Shown: positions 34,321 to 43,314 of the stretch, in pieces
Numbering within the stretch: the first letter of the stretch is position 1
Layout: each line of letters opens with the position of its first letter
Source: Acidobacteriota bacterium
Lineage (GTDB): Bacteria > Acidobacteriota > Blastocatellia > Pyrinomonadales > Pyrinomonadaceae
NCBI GenBank assembly: GCA_020200135.1
Contig: JAIVJI010000018.1
Span: 1-52,657 of the forward strand
DNA length: 52,657 nt
Reading direction: 5' to 3'
Position numbers and translations under genes: made by a program
The notes under the pieces: model-generated
Told to the model about the DNA's origin: nothing
What the model saw: the letters and a program-made list of their open reading frames with translations, nothing else
Databases searched by the model: none

Positions 34321-36557
34321 ATGGGTTTCGACAAGGCAAAAGCCATCCGTGCGGCTGAGAAGTACCTTGCCTCGGGCAAGATTCCGTCGGCCATACAGGA
34401 GTACACCCGCATCGTCGAGCACGACGCGGACGACTTCAACGCGCTCAACACGCTGGGCGACCTCTACACCCGCGTGGACAAGCGCGCCGAGGCCGCCGCG
34501 TGCTACAGCCGCGTCGCCGAGCATTATCGCGAACAGGGCTTCACCCTCAAAGCCGTCGCGATGTACAAGAAGCTCACGCGCCACGCCCCCGAAGACCACC
34601 AGACCGCGCTCGCGCTCGCCTCGCTCTACGAGCAGCAGGGGCTGATGGTCGACGCGCGCCAGCACTACCTCATCGCGGCCGACGCCTTCACGCGCGCCGG
34701 CAACACGCGCGAGGCGCTCGACGTGCTGCGCCGCATCGCCGACCTCGACCCCTCGAACACCGACATCCGGCTCCGCCTCGCCCAGAGCTACGCCGGGCAG
34801 AACCTGCCCGACCTCGCCGCCGACGCGTACGCCGAGGCCGGCGCGCGCCTCGCCGCGCGCAAGGAGTTCGAGTCCGCGCCATGCTCGCGCGCGCCTACGT
34901 GGACGCCGAGGACGCCGAGCGCGCCGAGGCCGCGACGCGCGAGCTCGTCGGCCGCGACCACTCGAGCTTCATGCTCCTCTTCGACGTGGCGCGGCTCCAC
35001 CTGCGGCGGGGCGACACGGACGCCGCGACCCGGCTGCTCGACTACGTGGCTGAGCCGGCGCTGGCCGGGCGCCAGGAGTCCGCGCTCGCCGAGTTGCTCC
35101 AGGAAGTGCTCGCGCGCAACCCCGAGCAGATGGAGGCGCACCGCCTGCTGGTACGCGCCTACACCTCCTCGCACGACGACGCGAACCTGCGCGCCGCGCT
35201 CGAACGCCAGGCCGACGCGGCCGAGGCCACGGGGGCGGCCGAGGACGAGCGCCGCGCGCGCACGGTTCTGGCCCGCCTCGCCTCGGGCGACCAGGTCAAC
35301 CTCGCGCGCCTCGAAGAGCTGGGCGGCCCGCTCTTCGACGAGGGGGACGCGCACGCCGAAGAGGCGCCGACCTTCGAGAGCTTCATGCTGAACGACGACG
35401 CGGCGCGCGGGCAGACGGCCGCGCCGTCGGCGACGCCCGCCGCCGAGTTCGAGTGGAACTCTGTCGCCGAGCCGCAGCCGGCCGATGCTTCGGCGGACGC
35501 CAGCGCCTCGTTCGCCGACCTCAACGACCTGACCGACGGCGACCGCGGCCCGGACTCCGCCGCCGCGAGCCCCGTCCCGCGGTACCAGCCGCCGCAGGCG
35601 GGCTTTCAGGAGTTCGACTTCAGCACGCCGCCCGCCGAGGCACCGGCCGGCGGCGCCGCCCCCTCCGGGGCGAGCGTCGAGGGCATGCTCCGGCAGGAGC
35701 TTGAGAGCGTAGACTTCTACATCGAGCAGGGCTACGCGGACATCGCGCGCGACACGCTCGACATGCTCGAACGCCAGTACGGCACGCACCCCGGGATAGA
35801 TGAACGGCGGGGCCGGCTCGGCCCGGTCGGCGACTTCGGCGCCGCGCAAGGCTCTGACGCCCCCCCGGTTTACGACCCGTCCGCCGGCTTTGACACCGGC
35901 GCCGCCTCCGAGTCCCACGCCTCCACCTTCGCCCCGCCCGCCGCGCACGAGCCGGCGGCGCCCGGGGCGTTCGACGCGGCGGCCTTCGAGATGCCGGCGG
36001 TCTCCGAGACGCCGGGCACGGACGCGCCGGCGGGGGCGAACGCGTTCTTCGGGGTGCCGGCGTCCGGAGAGTCGGGCGCCGGGATAGACCCGGGGCTGGC
36101 CGCCATCTTCGACGAGTTCCGCGAGGCGGTCGAGGACGGCGGCGAGGAGGAGGCGGGCGGCGACTTCGACACGCACTACCAGATGGGGCTCGCGTACCGC
36201 GAGATGGGGCTCCTGGACCAGTCGGTCGAGGAGTTTCAGGTGGCGGCCGGCCAGGCCGCGCCGGGCGACGGCACGCCGCGCTTCCTCCAGTGCTGCAACA
36301 TGCTCGGCCACTGCTTCATGGAGAAGGGGATGCCGCGCCCCGCCGCGCTCTGGTTCAAGCGCGGCCTGGAAGCGCCCGGCCACACCGAGGACGAGTACCA
36401 GGCCATGCGCTACGACCTCGGCACGGCCTACGAGCAGATGGGCGACAACGGCCGCGCCATCGAAGTCCTCTCCGAGGTCTACGCCATCGACGTCTCCTAC
36501 CGCGGCGTCGCCGAGCGCCTGCGCGAGCTGCAAAAGACCGTGAACCGTGAGCCGTAA
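34321..36557 (+). pseudogene. TPR protein gene interrupted by a frameshift near 34880
   Basis: Frame 1 encodes TPR units from the ATG at 34321 (MGFDKAKAIRAAEKYLASGK) up to about ARKEFESA. From there the sense continues in another frame (MLARAYVDAEDAERAEAA) to the stop at 36557. The two halves form one protein of about 745 residues: N-terminal TPRs, a long acidic Pro/Ala-rich linker, and C-terminal TPRs (THYQMGLAYREMGLLDQSVE). The change equals loss of one base around 34879-34890, and no slippery heptamer is visible there. It is either a real mutation or an assembly error. The last residues (KTVNREP) and the stop codon are encoded by a heptad repeat. TPR proteins of this type are scaffolds; none of the neighbouring genes defines its partner. 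Confidence 0.85.
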
Positions 36558-36644
36558 GCCTTGACGCGCGGGGCTTGAGTCCTGTCGCGGCCGGCGGTTA
36601 ACCTATCACGCGCCTTCTCTCGTCACGGTTTACGGTTCACGGCT
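36537..36644. repeat. Heptad inverted repeat, GTGAACC family (copy 2)
   Basis: Imperfect arms (about 36537-36560 and 36621-36644) use the same 7-bp units as copy 1 (GTGAACC, GTGAGCC, GTAAACC), in a changed order. The left arm lies within the last codons of the TPR gene and supplies its stop. The right arm ends 3 bp before the next start codon. Confidence 0.88.
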
Positions 36645-36647
36645 CTT

Positions 36648-37106
36648 ATGGCTTCGAGGCTCACAGTCATCTTCTACATCCTCCTGTGTCTGGAGGCGGG
36701 CATCTTCCTGACGCTTTTGCCCTGGTGGCAGCCGTGGGGGATGGGCGACTGGGGCGACAACTTCTTCCTCGTGATGGTCGCGCAGAAGACGGGGCTCGTG
36801 GGGCTCCAACGCGCGGTCGGCTCGGGCTGGGTGCGCGGCGCCGTCACCGGCGTCGGGCTGCTCAACCTGTTGATGGCCTTCTGGGAGATATTCCACTTCA
36901 ACGAGGCCGTGCGCAGGCTGGAGGGCGCCGACGCGCCCGCGCGGCGCGCGGCGTCCGAGACGACGCCGACGCCGGCGGCGCACACGACCGACCACCCCCT
37001 CCCGCACGCCGACTCTCTCCCGACGACGGACGCCCACGACGACGACGATGCCGCGAGCGCTCGCGCAACCGATCACGTACCTCATCACGGGCGGCGAGAC
37101 CTCTAG
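36648..37106 (+). CDS. Small membrane protein of unknown function
   Basis: Encodes 152 residues with two hydrophobic segments (VIFYILLCLEAGIFLTLLPW and, after a short loop, GAVTGVGLLNLLMAFWEIFHF), then a hydrophilic, His/Asp-rich tail (DAHDDDDAASARATDH). I do not recognise a named domain. Related small proteins with this Trp-rich first loop (PWWQPWG) are plausible in Acidobacteriota. The 3' end overlaps the thiE start by 59 bp, so it is probably co-transcribed with thiamine genes, although a role in thiamine metabolism is not shown. Confidence 0.7.
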   Translation: MASRLTVIFYILLCLEAGIFLTLLPWWQPWGMGDWGDNFFLVMVAQKTGLVGLQRAVGSGWVRGAVTGVGLLNLLMAFWEIFHFNEAVRRLEGADAPARRAASETTPTPAAHTTDHPLPHADSLPTTDAHDDDDAASARATDHVPHHGRRDL

Positions 37107-37707
37107 CTCGACGACGCCCGCCGACGCGGAGTCCCGCCGCCTGCTCGCGCTCGTCCGCTCGGCGGTCGAGGCGCGCGTCACGCTCGTCCAGCTGCGCGAG
37201 AAGGATTTGACGGGCCGCGCGCTGTACGAGCTGGCCCGCGCGGCCGCAGACCTCGCGCGCGGGAGCGCGACGCGCGTCCTCGTCAACGACCGCGCCGACG
37301 TGGCGCGCGCCTCGGGCTGCGACGGCGTACACCTGACGACGCGCTCGCTCGAAGCCGGGGTCGTCCGCCGCTCCTGCGGCGCAGATTTTTTGATAGGCGT
37401 CTCGGCGCACACGTTTGAGGAGGCGCGCGCGGCGTATGCGGGGGGCGCCGACTTCGCGGTCTTCGGCCCCGTCTTCGACACGCCGTCGAAGCGCGCGTAC
37501 GGCGCGCCCGTCGGGCTCGCGGCCTTAAGGGACGCCGCGCGACGGCTCTCACCCTTCCCGCTCGTCGCGCTCGGGGGCGTCGACGAGGCGAACGCGGCGG
37601 AGGCGATGAGCGCCGGCGCGGCCGGCGTCGCCGGCATAAGACTCTTCGCCTGCGGACAAAACCTCGCGCGCACGGTGCATCTCATCGAGAGCCTGCACGC
37701 CGTCTGA
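37048..37707 (+). CDS. thiE: Thiamine phosphate synthase
   Basis: Encodes 219 residues, normal for ThiE. The enzyme condenses HMP-pyrophosphate with thiazole phosphate to give thiamine phosphate in the cytoplasm. Expected motifs: VQLREKDLTGR, VLVNDRADVA, GCDGVHLTTR, the VFGPVFDTPSKRAYG phosphate/thiazole region and ALGGVDEANAAEAMSAGA near the end. The usual VQLR and ND residues for diphosphate binding are intact. It overlaps the small membrane protein gene by 59 bp. thiD follows after 27 bp, giving a compact thiE-thiD pair. No TPP riboswitch was recognised upstream. Confidence 0.94.
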   Translation: MPRALAQPITYLITGGETSSSTTPADAESRRLLALVRSAVEARVTLVQLREKDLTGRALYELARAAADLARGSATRVLVNDRADVARASGCDGVHLTTRSLEAGVVRRSCGADFLIGVSAHTFEEARAAYAGGADFAVFGPVFDTPSKRAYGAPVGLAALRDAARRLSPFPLVALGGVDEANAAEAMSAGAAGVAGIRLFACGQNLARTVHLIESLHAV

Positions 37708-37734
37708 AGCCGCCGGCGTGCGTTTTGTTAACCG

Positions 37735-38550
37735 ATGACCAGTGACACGACAGAAGCGACGCCGCCGGTGGCGCTGACCGTCGCGGGGTTCGACCCGTCG
37801 GGCGGCGCCGGCGTCATCGCCGACGTGAAGACGTTCACGGCCTTCGGCTGCTTCGCGGCGGCCGCCGTGACGTCGCTCACCTACCAGAACACGACCGGCG
37901 TCTTCGGCGCCGCGCACCAGACGGCCGAGGCCGTGCGCGCGCAGGTCCTGCCCGTCGTCGAAGACTTCCGCGTCGCGGGCGCGAAGACCGGGATGCTCCC
38001 GACGCGCGAGGTCATCGCGGAGGTCGCGCGCCTCTTCCGCGAGACCCCTTTGCCCGCGCCCGTCGTCGACCCCGTCGTGCGCTCGACCTCGGGCTTCGAC
38101 CTGATAGACGACGCGGCGCTCGACGCGCTCAAGGCGGAACTGCTCCCGCTCGCGCGCGTCGTGACGCCCAACATCCCGGAGGCCGAGCGCATCACCGGGC
38201 TCCCGATACGCGACCGCCACGGGATGCTCGAGGCCGCGCGCGCCATCCGCGCTCTGGGCGCGCGCGCCGTGCTCGTCAAGGGCGGGCACCTCGTCGAAGA
38301 CGAGGCCGCGGACGTGCTCGACGATGGGGGAAGGGTGACGACGTTTACGGCCCCGCGCGTCGAGACGACCTCGACGCACGGGACGGGCTGTACGCTCGCC
38401 GCCGGGATAGCCGCCTGCCTCGCGCGCGGGATGAGTTTGAACGAGTCGGTCGAGGCGGCCAAGCGCTTCGTCACCGAGGCCATACGCCGCGCGCCGCGAC
38501 TCGGCCACGGCCACGGCCCCATCAACCACGCGGTCGCGGCGCTCGCCTGA
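37735..38550 (+). CDS. thiD: Hydroxymethylpyrimidine/phosphomethylpyrimidine kinase
   Basis: Encodes 271 residues. ThiD phosphorylates HMP and then HMP-P to HMP-PP, the substrate of ThiE encoded just upstream. Signature blocks: FDPSGGAGVIADVKTF near the N-terminus, DPVVRSTSGFDLID, NIPEAERITG and the C-terminal ribokinase-like anion hole with catalytic base, TSTHGTGCTLAAGIAACLA. The length and domain are complete. It is the second gene of the thiamine pair, and a secreted ankyrin gene starts 30 bp downstream on the same strand. Confidence 0.95.
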   Translation: MTSDTTEATPPVALTVAGFDPSGGAGVIADVKTFTAFGCFAAAAVTSLTYQNTTGVFGAAHQTAEAVRAQVLPVVEDFRVAGAKTGMLPTREVIAEVARLFRETPLPAPVVDPVVRSTSGFDLIDDAALDALKAELLPLARVVTPNIPEAERITGLPIRDRHGMLEAARAIRALGARAVLVKGGHLVEDEAADVLDDGGRVTTFTAPRVETTSTHGTGCTLAAGIAACLARGMSLNESVEAAKRFVTEAIRRAPRLGHGHGPINHAVAALA

Positions 38551-38580
38551 AGCGCCCGGCGCGGCGGAGGCTTTGAAGTT

Positions 38581-39879
38581 ATGAAATACGGAATGAGAGT
38601 TATGCCGCCGGGGACGAAAGCGGTGTCGCGCGCGCGCGTGTTTGTAGCCGCGTGCGCCCCGCTCCTCCTGGCCTCGGCCGCCCTCGCGCAGGGCGACCTG
38701 ACGGGCGGCGTCGGCCAGTTCGCCGTCCAGCCGAAGAAGCCGAAGGTGGTCGTCTCGGCGAAGCCGAAGCCGCCGGCGGTCAAGGCCGGGCCGAAGGCCA
38801 CGAACAACGACCGGCTGGTCGCGGCCGCCGGGAGCGGCGACGCGGCCGCCGCGTCGAAGCTGCTCGGCGCGGGCGCCGACGCCAACGCGCGCTCGGCCGA
38901 AGGGTGCCCGGCGCTCGTCTACGCGGTCGCGTCGAAGAATGCGCCGGCCGCGCAGTCGCTGCTGGCGAAGGGCGCGGACGCCAACGCGCGCTGCGCCGAC
39001 GGCGTGACGGCGCTGATGGTCGCGGCCGAGTCGGGCGACGAGGCGACCGCCCGGGCGCTCGTCACGGCCGGCGCCGACGCGAACGCGAAGACCGTGGACG
39101 GCCGGACGGCGCTGATGTTCGCCGCCTCGGCGGGGCAGTTGCCCGTCGCGCGCGCGCTGCTCGCGAAGGGCGCCGACGTGAAAGCGCGCTACAGGGACGG
39201 CCGGACGGCGCTCACCTTCGCGGCGGCGAACGGGTTCGCGGCCGTGGCAGACGAACTGTTGGCGAAGGGCGCGGAGGTGGACGCGCGCGACACCGACGGC
39301 TGGGCGCCGCTGCTGTGGGGGTCGTGGTTCGGGCACGCCGACGTGGTCAAGCTGCTGCTGGAGCGCGGCGCGGACGCCGGCGCCACCGACAAGGACAAGG
39401 ATACGGCGTTGATGAAGGCGGCGACGCAGGGGCACGTCGCCGTGGTGCGGATGCTCCTACAGGCGAAGGGCGTGGACGCGAACGCGCGGGGCAACGGCGG
39501 GGGGACGGCGCTGCTGTTCGCCGCCTCGCGCCCTTCGGGCTACGAGGTGGTCGAGGCGCTGCTGGCGAAGGGCGCGGACGCCAACGCGCGCAACGAGGCG
39601 GGGATGACGCCCGTCATCCTCGCCTCGGCCTACGGCCGCGTCCCGACGCTCGAAGTGCTGCTCAAGCAGGGCGGCGACGTCAACGCGCGGACGCCGAAGG
39701 GCTTCAGCGCGCTCATCGCCGCCGCCAACAAGGGGCTCGCCGCCACCGTCCAGCTCCTCATCGAGCACGGCGCGGAGGTCAACGCCAGGTACGAAGACGG
39801 CCGCACGGCCCTCGGCTTCGCCGAACAGAACGGCCAGACCAAGGTCGTCGAGATACTCAGGAACGCCGGCGCGAAGTAA
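38581..39879 (+). CDS. Secreted ankyrin-repeat protein
   Basis: Encodes 432 residues. A signal peptide (FVAACAPLLLASAALAQ) and a Lys/Pro-rich linker (PKKPKVVVSAKPKPPAVK) precede about ten ankyrin repeats from residue 75 to the end. Each repeat shows the motif DGxTALxxAAxxG...LLAKGADxNAR, for example DGVTALMVAAESGDEATARA. Ankyrin arrays bind other proteins. Export to the periplasm or outside is indicated by the signal. The repeats are similar to one another at DNA level, suggesting recent expansion. A heptad inverted repeat starts 12 bp after the stop. Confidence 0.9.
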   Translation: MKYGMRVMPPGTKAVSRARVFVAACAPLLLASAALAQGDLTGGVGQFAVQPKKPKVVVSAKPKPPAVKAGPKATNNDRLVAAAGSGDAAAASKLLGAGADANARSAEGCPALVYAVASKNAPAAQSLLAKGADANARCADGVTALMVAAESGDEATARALVTAGADANAKTVDGRTALMFAASAGQLPVARALLAKGADVKARYRDGRTALTFAAANGFAAVADELLAKGAEVDARDTDGWAPLLWGSWFGHADVVKLLLERGADAGATDKDKDTALMKAATQGHVAVVRMLLQAKGVDANARGNGGGTALLFAASRPSGYEVVEALLAKGADANARNEAGMTPVILASAYGRVPTLEVLLKQGGDVNARTPKGFSALIAAANKGLAATVQLLIEHGAEVNARYEDGRTALGFAEQNGQTKVVEILRNAGAK

Positions 39880-39890
39880 GGCGCGTAAGG

Positions 39891-39968
39891 CGTAAACCGA
39901 AAACCGTGAACCGTGACAAGAAAGGCCGAGCGCCTTCTCTTGTCACGGTTCACGGTTTTCGGTTTACG
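39891..39968. repeat. Heptad inverted repeat, GTGAACC family (copy 3)
   Basis: Arms of about 31 perfectly paired bases begin at 39891 and end at 39968, around a short centre. The units are again GTGAACC-like and GTAAACC-like, including one with AAAACC. It lies exactly between the convergent ankyrin and cyclophilin genes, a natural place for a bidirectional terminator. Confidence 0.95.
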
Positions 39969-39973
39969 TGCTT

Positions 39974-40462
39974 TTACTCTTCTTCGATGGTGACTTTATT
40001 CATCACCACGTCGGTCTTCGGGCGGTCGCCGGGTTGCGCGGGCGTGGTGGCTATCTGGTCCACGACGTCCTGCCCCTCGACGACGCGGCCGAACTTGGTG
40101 TAGGAGGGCGGGAGCGGGTAGTCGGCGTGCATGATGAAGAACTGCGAGCCGTTGGTGTTCGGGCCTGCGTTGGCCATCGCCACGGTGCCCTTCGCGTAGT
40201 CGCCGCGGTAAAGCTCGGAGCGCGGGTTTATCTCGTCGTTGAAGCGCCCGCCCCACGCCGACTCCCCGCCGCGCCCAGTCCCCGTCGGGTCGCCGCCCTG
40301 AATCATGAAGCCCTTGATGACGCGGTGGAAGATGACGCCGTCGTACTTGCCCGCCTCCGCCAGCAGGCGGAAGTTCTCCGCCGTCTTCGGCGCGTCCTCC
40401 TCCAGCAGCTCGAAGCGGATGGTGCCCAGGTTGGTCTCGATTCTCGCGATGCGTTTGGCCAT
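39974..40462 (-). CDS. Peptidyl-prolyl cis-trans isomerase, cyclophilin type
   Basis: Encodes 162 residues, a single cytoplasmic cyclophilin domain without signal peptide. Active-site blocks are intact: FHRVIKGFMIQGGDPTGTG (catalytic Arg), GTVAMANAGPNTNGSQFFI and FGRVVEGQDVVDQI. The enzyme speeds proline isomerisation during protein folding. It has an AGGAGG ribosome-binding site (TAGGAGGACTTATGG on the minus strand). It lies between two inverted repeats and 103 bp downstream of the HAD phosphatase, with which it may share a transcript. Confidence 0.95.
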   Translation of the reverse strand: MAKRIARIETNLGTIRFELLEEDAPKTAENFRLLAEAGKYDGVIFHRVIKGFMIQGGDPTGTGRGGESAWGGRFNDEINPRSELYRGDYAKGTVAMANAGPNTNGSQFFIMHADYPLPPSYTKFGRVVEGQDVVDQIATTPAQPGDRPKTDVVMNKVTIEEE

Positions 40463-40473
40463 AAGTCCTCCTA

Positions 40474-40585
40474 AGTAGACAATAGACAGTAGACAGTAGT
40501 CAGTAGAAAAACCTTCTTCGGCTCCGTGGTCAGTGTGAAGTCGGCAGCGCGCGCAACGCGGAGCGCTACTGTCTACTGACTACTT
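40474..40585. repeat. Heptad inverted repeat, AGTAGAC family (copy 1)
   Basis: Left arm 40474-40507 carries consecutive 7-bp units (AGTAGAC, AATAGAC, AGTAGAC, AGTAGTC). Right arm 40567-40585 carries the complementary units. The ~60-bp centre is ordinary GC-rich DNA. The right arm encodes the last residues and the stop codon of the HAD gene. Confidence 0.93.
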
Positions 40586-41444
40586 CCTCGAGTACGAATC
40601 TCTCGATGGCGGCGGCGACGCCGTCCTCGTCGTTGGTGGCGGTGGCGTGGAAGCGTCGCCCCTCGCCGAGCGCGGGGTCGGCGTTGCCCATCAGGACGCC
40701 CGTCCCGGCCCACTCCAGCATCTCCAGGTCGTTGTGATTGTCGCCGACGGCCATCACCTCCTCGCGCCGAAGCCCCTGCTCGTCGGCCACGGCCGCGAGC
40801 CCCGCGCCCTTCGACGCCTCCGGGTGCAGCACGTCGAGGAGCGCGAAGTCCATCTTCGGGTAGAGCGTCAGCAGCAGCCTCACCGATTCGCCCAGCTCGT
40901 CGCGCATCACGCCGGCGAGGCGCTCCATCGCCGCGCACCCGCCCGAGAAGGCGACGTGCAGCGGGTCGTGGTCGAGGTACTCTTCGAGCGAGCGGACGCG
41001 CCGGATGGCGGCGGCCGGCTCCTCGCCCGCGACGCGGCGCGACCACTCGATATACTTTTCGAACGTGGTGTTGCCGGGGCTGATGTGGCCGTAGACGAGG
41101 AGCCCCGCCCCTTCGTGGTCGTCGCTGACGAGCGCGTCGGCGCCGTGCGCGGCGCCCAGGCGGACGACGGCGCGCGCCGCCTCGGACGGCATCGGGACGG
41201 CCGCGACCGTCTCCAGAGAGTGCGCGTGCTTGGTGAGCGCGCCGTTGTGCGCGATGACGGGCACGTCGAGCCCGAGTTCCAGGGCGAGCGGGCGCGCGTC
41301 GCGGAAGCGCCGTCCCGTGACGAGCGTGACGCCGACGCCGCGCGCGCGCGCCGCTCCGACGGCCGCGCGGTTGCGCTCCGAGAGACGCCCGCGCGAGTCG
41401 AGCAGTGTCCCGTCGAGGTCGAGGGCGATTAAACGGATTGCCAT
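40566..41444 (-). CDS. Cof-type HAD-superfamily phosphatase
   Basis: Encodes 292 residues from the ATG at 41444; a longer ORF upstream lacks homology. HAD motifs are complete: nucleophile DLDGTLLDS (I), VTGRR (II, Thr), SKGAGL with the motif III Lys and VGDNHNDLEML (IV). The C2b cap domain lies in between. Family members dephosphorylate sugar phosphates, FMN or similar. The specific substrate is unknown. The last residues (VVSRQ) and stop are contributed by a heptad repeat arm, so the native C-terminus has probably been altered by a few residues. Confidence 0.93.
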   Translation of the reverse strand: MAIRLIALDLDGTLLDSRGRLSERNRAAVGAARARGVGVTLVTGRRFRDARPLALELGLDVPVIAHNGALTKHAHSLETVAAVPMPSEAARAVVRLGAAHGADALVSDDHEGAGLLVYGHISPGNTTFEKYIEWSRRVAGEEPAAAIRRVRSLEEYLDHDPLHVAFSGGCAAMERLAGVMRDELGESVRLLLTLYPKMDFALLDVLHPEASKGAGLAAVADEQGLRREEVMAVGDNHNDLEMLEWAGTGVLMGNADPALGEGRRFHATATNDEDGVAAAIERFVLEEVVSRQ

Positions 41445-41639
41445 CGTCGGTGGCTCGACTCTAGCATCGGCGCGCCGGGGGGCGCAAACGCCCCCGGCGC
41501 GCCGGACGCCGCGCCGCGAATCATGACCATGACATCGGCCCACGCGGATAATATCTTTCCGACGCACTTCCCGCCGGTCGGTGGCTTCACGTTATTGAAT
41601 TTCAACTCGCGGGCCGGGGCCTTTCGTGGAGAGGTTCAA

Positions 41640-41963
41640 ATGCGCAGACTCTTCGTCATCTCAGACCTGCATCTGGGCGGCCGCCCCGACGCCTTCGACG
41701 ACGAGGGCGGGCTGGTCACGGGCTTTCAGATCAACAACTCTTACGCGGCGCTGACGGACTTCGTGGACTGGGCGGCATCGGTCGCGCGCTCGTCCGACTC
41801 GGACGAGGTCGAGTTGGTCGTCAGCGGCGACATCGTCGACTTTCTCGCGGAAGACGACCTTGGCGACGGGCGTGGCGGCGCGGGCGTCTGGGCGGCCGGC
41901 GAGGCGGAGACTTGCGCGCGGCGTGCTGCGCGTGATGAGGACGCCTGTCGCCCGACGGGCTGA
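41640..41963 (+). pseudogene. Metallophosphoesterase, N-terminal fragment
   Basis: Encodes 107 residues from an ATG preceded by GGAGAGG. The N-terminus is a calcineurin-like metallophosphoesterase: FVISDLHLGG (metal ligands Asp and His) and VVSGDIVDFLAED (GD motif). Full proteins of this class are several hundred residues long and carry further GNHD and histidine motifs, which are missing. The end of the ORF (CARRAARDEDACRPTG) is not family-like. It abuts a GH43 C-terminal fragment in another frame at about 41939, so two unrelated genes are joined here by deletion, rearrangement or mis-assembly. Confidence 0.8.
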
Positions 41964-42343
41964 GCCTCGTCGGGCGGCGGACGAAGGTCATCGAGAACGA
42001 CCAGCCCTGGGAGGCGCACCTGGTAGAGGGCGTCTGGGTGACGAAACAGGCGGAGAAGTATCACCTCCTGTTCGCCGCCAACGACTTCGCCAACAGCCAC
42101 TACGGGATCGGCGCGGCCGTCGCCGACTCGCCGCTCGGCCCTTACCGCAAGCTGGACGGACCGCTCCTGCGCTCGACGCCCGAGTGGGTCGGGCCCCGTC
42201 ACCCCTCGGTCGCAATCGACCCCGAAGGCAGGCCGCGCCTCTTCCTCCACACATACTTCCCCGGCCGGCTCGGTTACAAGCAGTTCCGCGCCCTCCTCAC
42301 CGTGCCGCTCGCGTTCGACGAGCGCGGCGTCCGCGTGCCCTGA
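41939..42343 (+). pseudogene. GH43-type glycosidase, C-terminal fragment
   Basis: An open frame from 41939 (RLSPDGLSLVG) to the stop at 42343 encodes about 134 residues of a five-bladed-propeller glycosidase of the GH43 kind: HLVEGVWVTKQAEKYHLLF contains the likely general acid Glu (VEG), followed by NSHYGIGAAVADSPLGPYRK and RHPSVAIDPEGRPRLFLHTY. Enzymes of this family hydrolyse arabinan or xylan side chains. The N-terminal half with the catalytic base is absent and no start codon fits. It is the downstream half of the joined remnant whose upstream half is a metallophosphoesterase. Confidence 0.8.
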
Positions 42344-42531
42344 CCCGCCGCCCTCCCTTCCAAATCTTCTTAATGCTCACGTCCGCGCCCCCAGCCGCGA
42401 GCCGTATTCGTGGCGCGGATTATGAAAGCGGAGGCCCGCCCGGAGGGTAAACTTGATTCGACTTGGAACCCCTCGCCGTTTGTAATAAAGTGCCCGAGAC
42501 ATCGGCTAGTCAACGGTTCGGGAGCGCTTCA

Positions 42532-43314
42532 TTGAGTCAGGAGAAAACCATCACCCCGAAGGGGCGGGGGAGTGTCCCCCCGAACCAGCTCACGCTTTTG
42601 CCGAAAGAGCAGGAGCCGACGCCCGCTGCGTCCTCGCCGCCGCGCGTCAGCGTGCTGGAGGCGGAGCAGGCCGCGGCGCACGTCGCCCGCCTCCTTGATA
42701 AAGACCCGGAGGCCGCCTCCTGCATCGTCACGGGCGACAGCAGGAAAGTGCTGGCGACGATGCCGGCCGGGACGTTCCAGACCTGCGTGACCTCGCCGCC
42801 TTACTGGTCCCTCCGAAACTACAACATCAAGGGGCAGATCGGCCTCGAGCCGTCGCTGGATGACTACATCAAAGACCTCGTGGCGATCTTCGAGGAGGTG
42901 CGGCGGGTGCTCCGCGACGACGGTACTCTGTTTCTCAACATCGGCGACTCTTACACTTCGGGCGGCCGTACCTGGCGCGCGCCCGACAGGAAGAACCCGG
43001 TCCGCGGCATGGACATCCGCCCGCCGACCCCCAGGGGGCTAAAGCCAAAAGACCTCATCGGCGTGCCGTGGCGTTTGGCGTTCGCGCTTCAGGCGGTGGG
43101 CTGGTACTTGCGCGCGGATATCGTCTGGAATAAACCCAACTGCCAGCCCGAGAGCGTGAAGGATCGCCCGACGAGAAGCCACGAGATGGTGTTCCTCTTC
43201 TCCAAGAGCGAGCGCTATGTGTACGACCCGAAGGCGGTACGTGGCCCCAACGACCGGAACGTGCGGTCAGTGAACTGTGCCAGCGCAGCATTACCGCCGG
43301 CGCGACGACCTTAA
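42532..43314 (+). pseudogene. DNA methyltransferase (N4-C/N6-A type), C-terminally truncated
   Basis: The 260-residue ORF from TTG 42532 (GGAG 7 bases upstream; TTG 42463 is an alternative) encodes a type II-like methylase with the catalytic motif TSPPYW (motif IV), GTLFLNIGDSY and the block VPWRLAFALQAVGWYLRADI with IVWNKPN. Family order then requires the SAM-binding FxGxG motif near the C-terminus (DPFxGSGT). Here sense ends soon after YVYDPKAVRGPNDRNVRSV, and a 13-residue unrelated tail follows. The protein is therefore probably inactive. The DNA is less GC-rich than its surroundings. With the HNH gene next to it, this suggests phage or mobile-element origin. Confidence 0.8.

Noticed and set aside
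34870..34900. Programmed -1 frameshift in the TPR gene
   Set aside because: No slippery X XXY YYZ heptamer or clear downstream stimulatory structure was found at the frame change.
36648..37106. Discarding the small membrane ORF as a shadow
   Set aside because: It was kept: two clean membrane segments, a start right after the repeat element and overlap with thiE in the same direction support a real gene.
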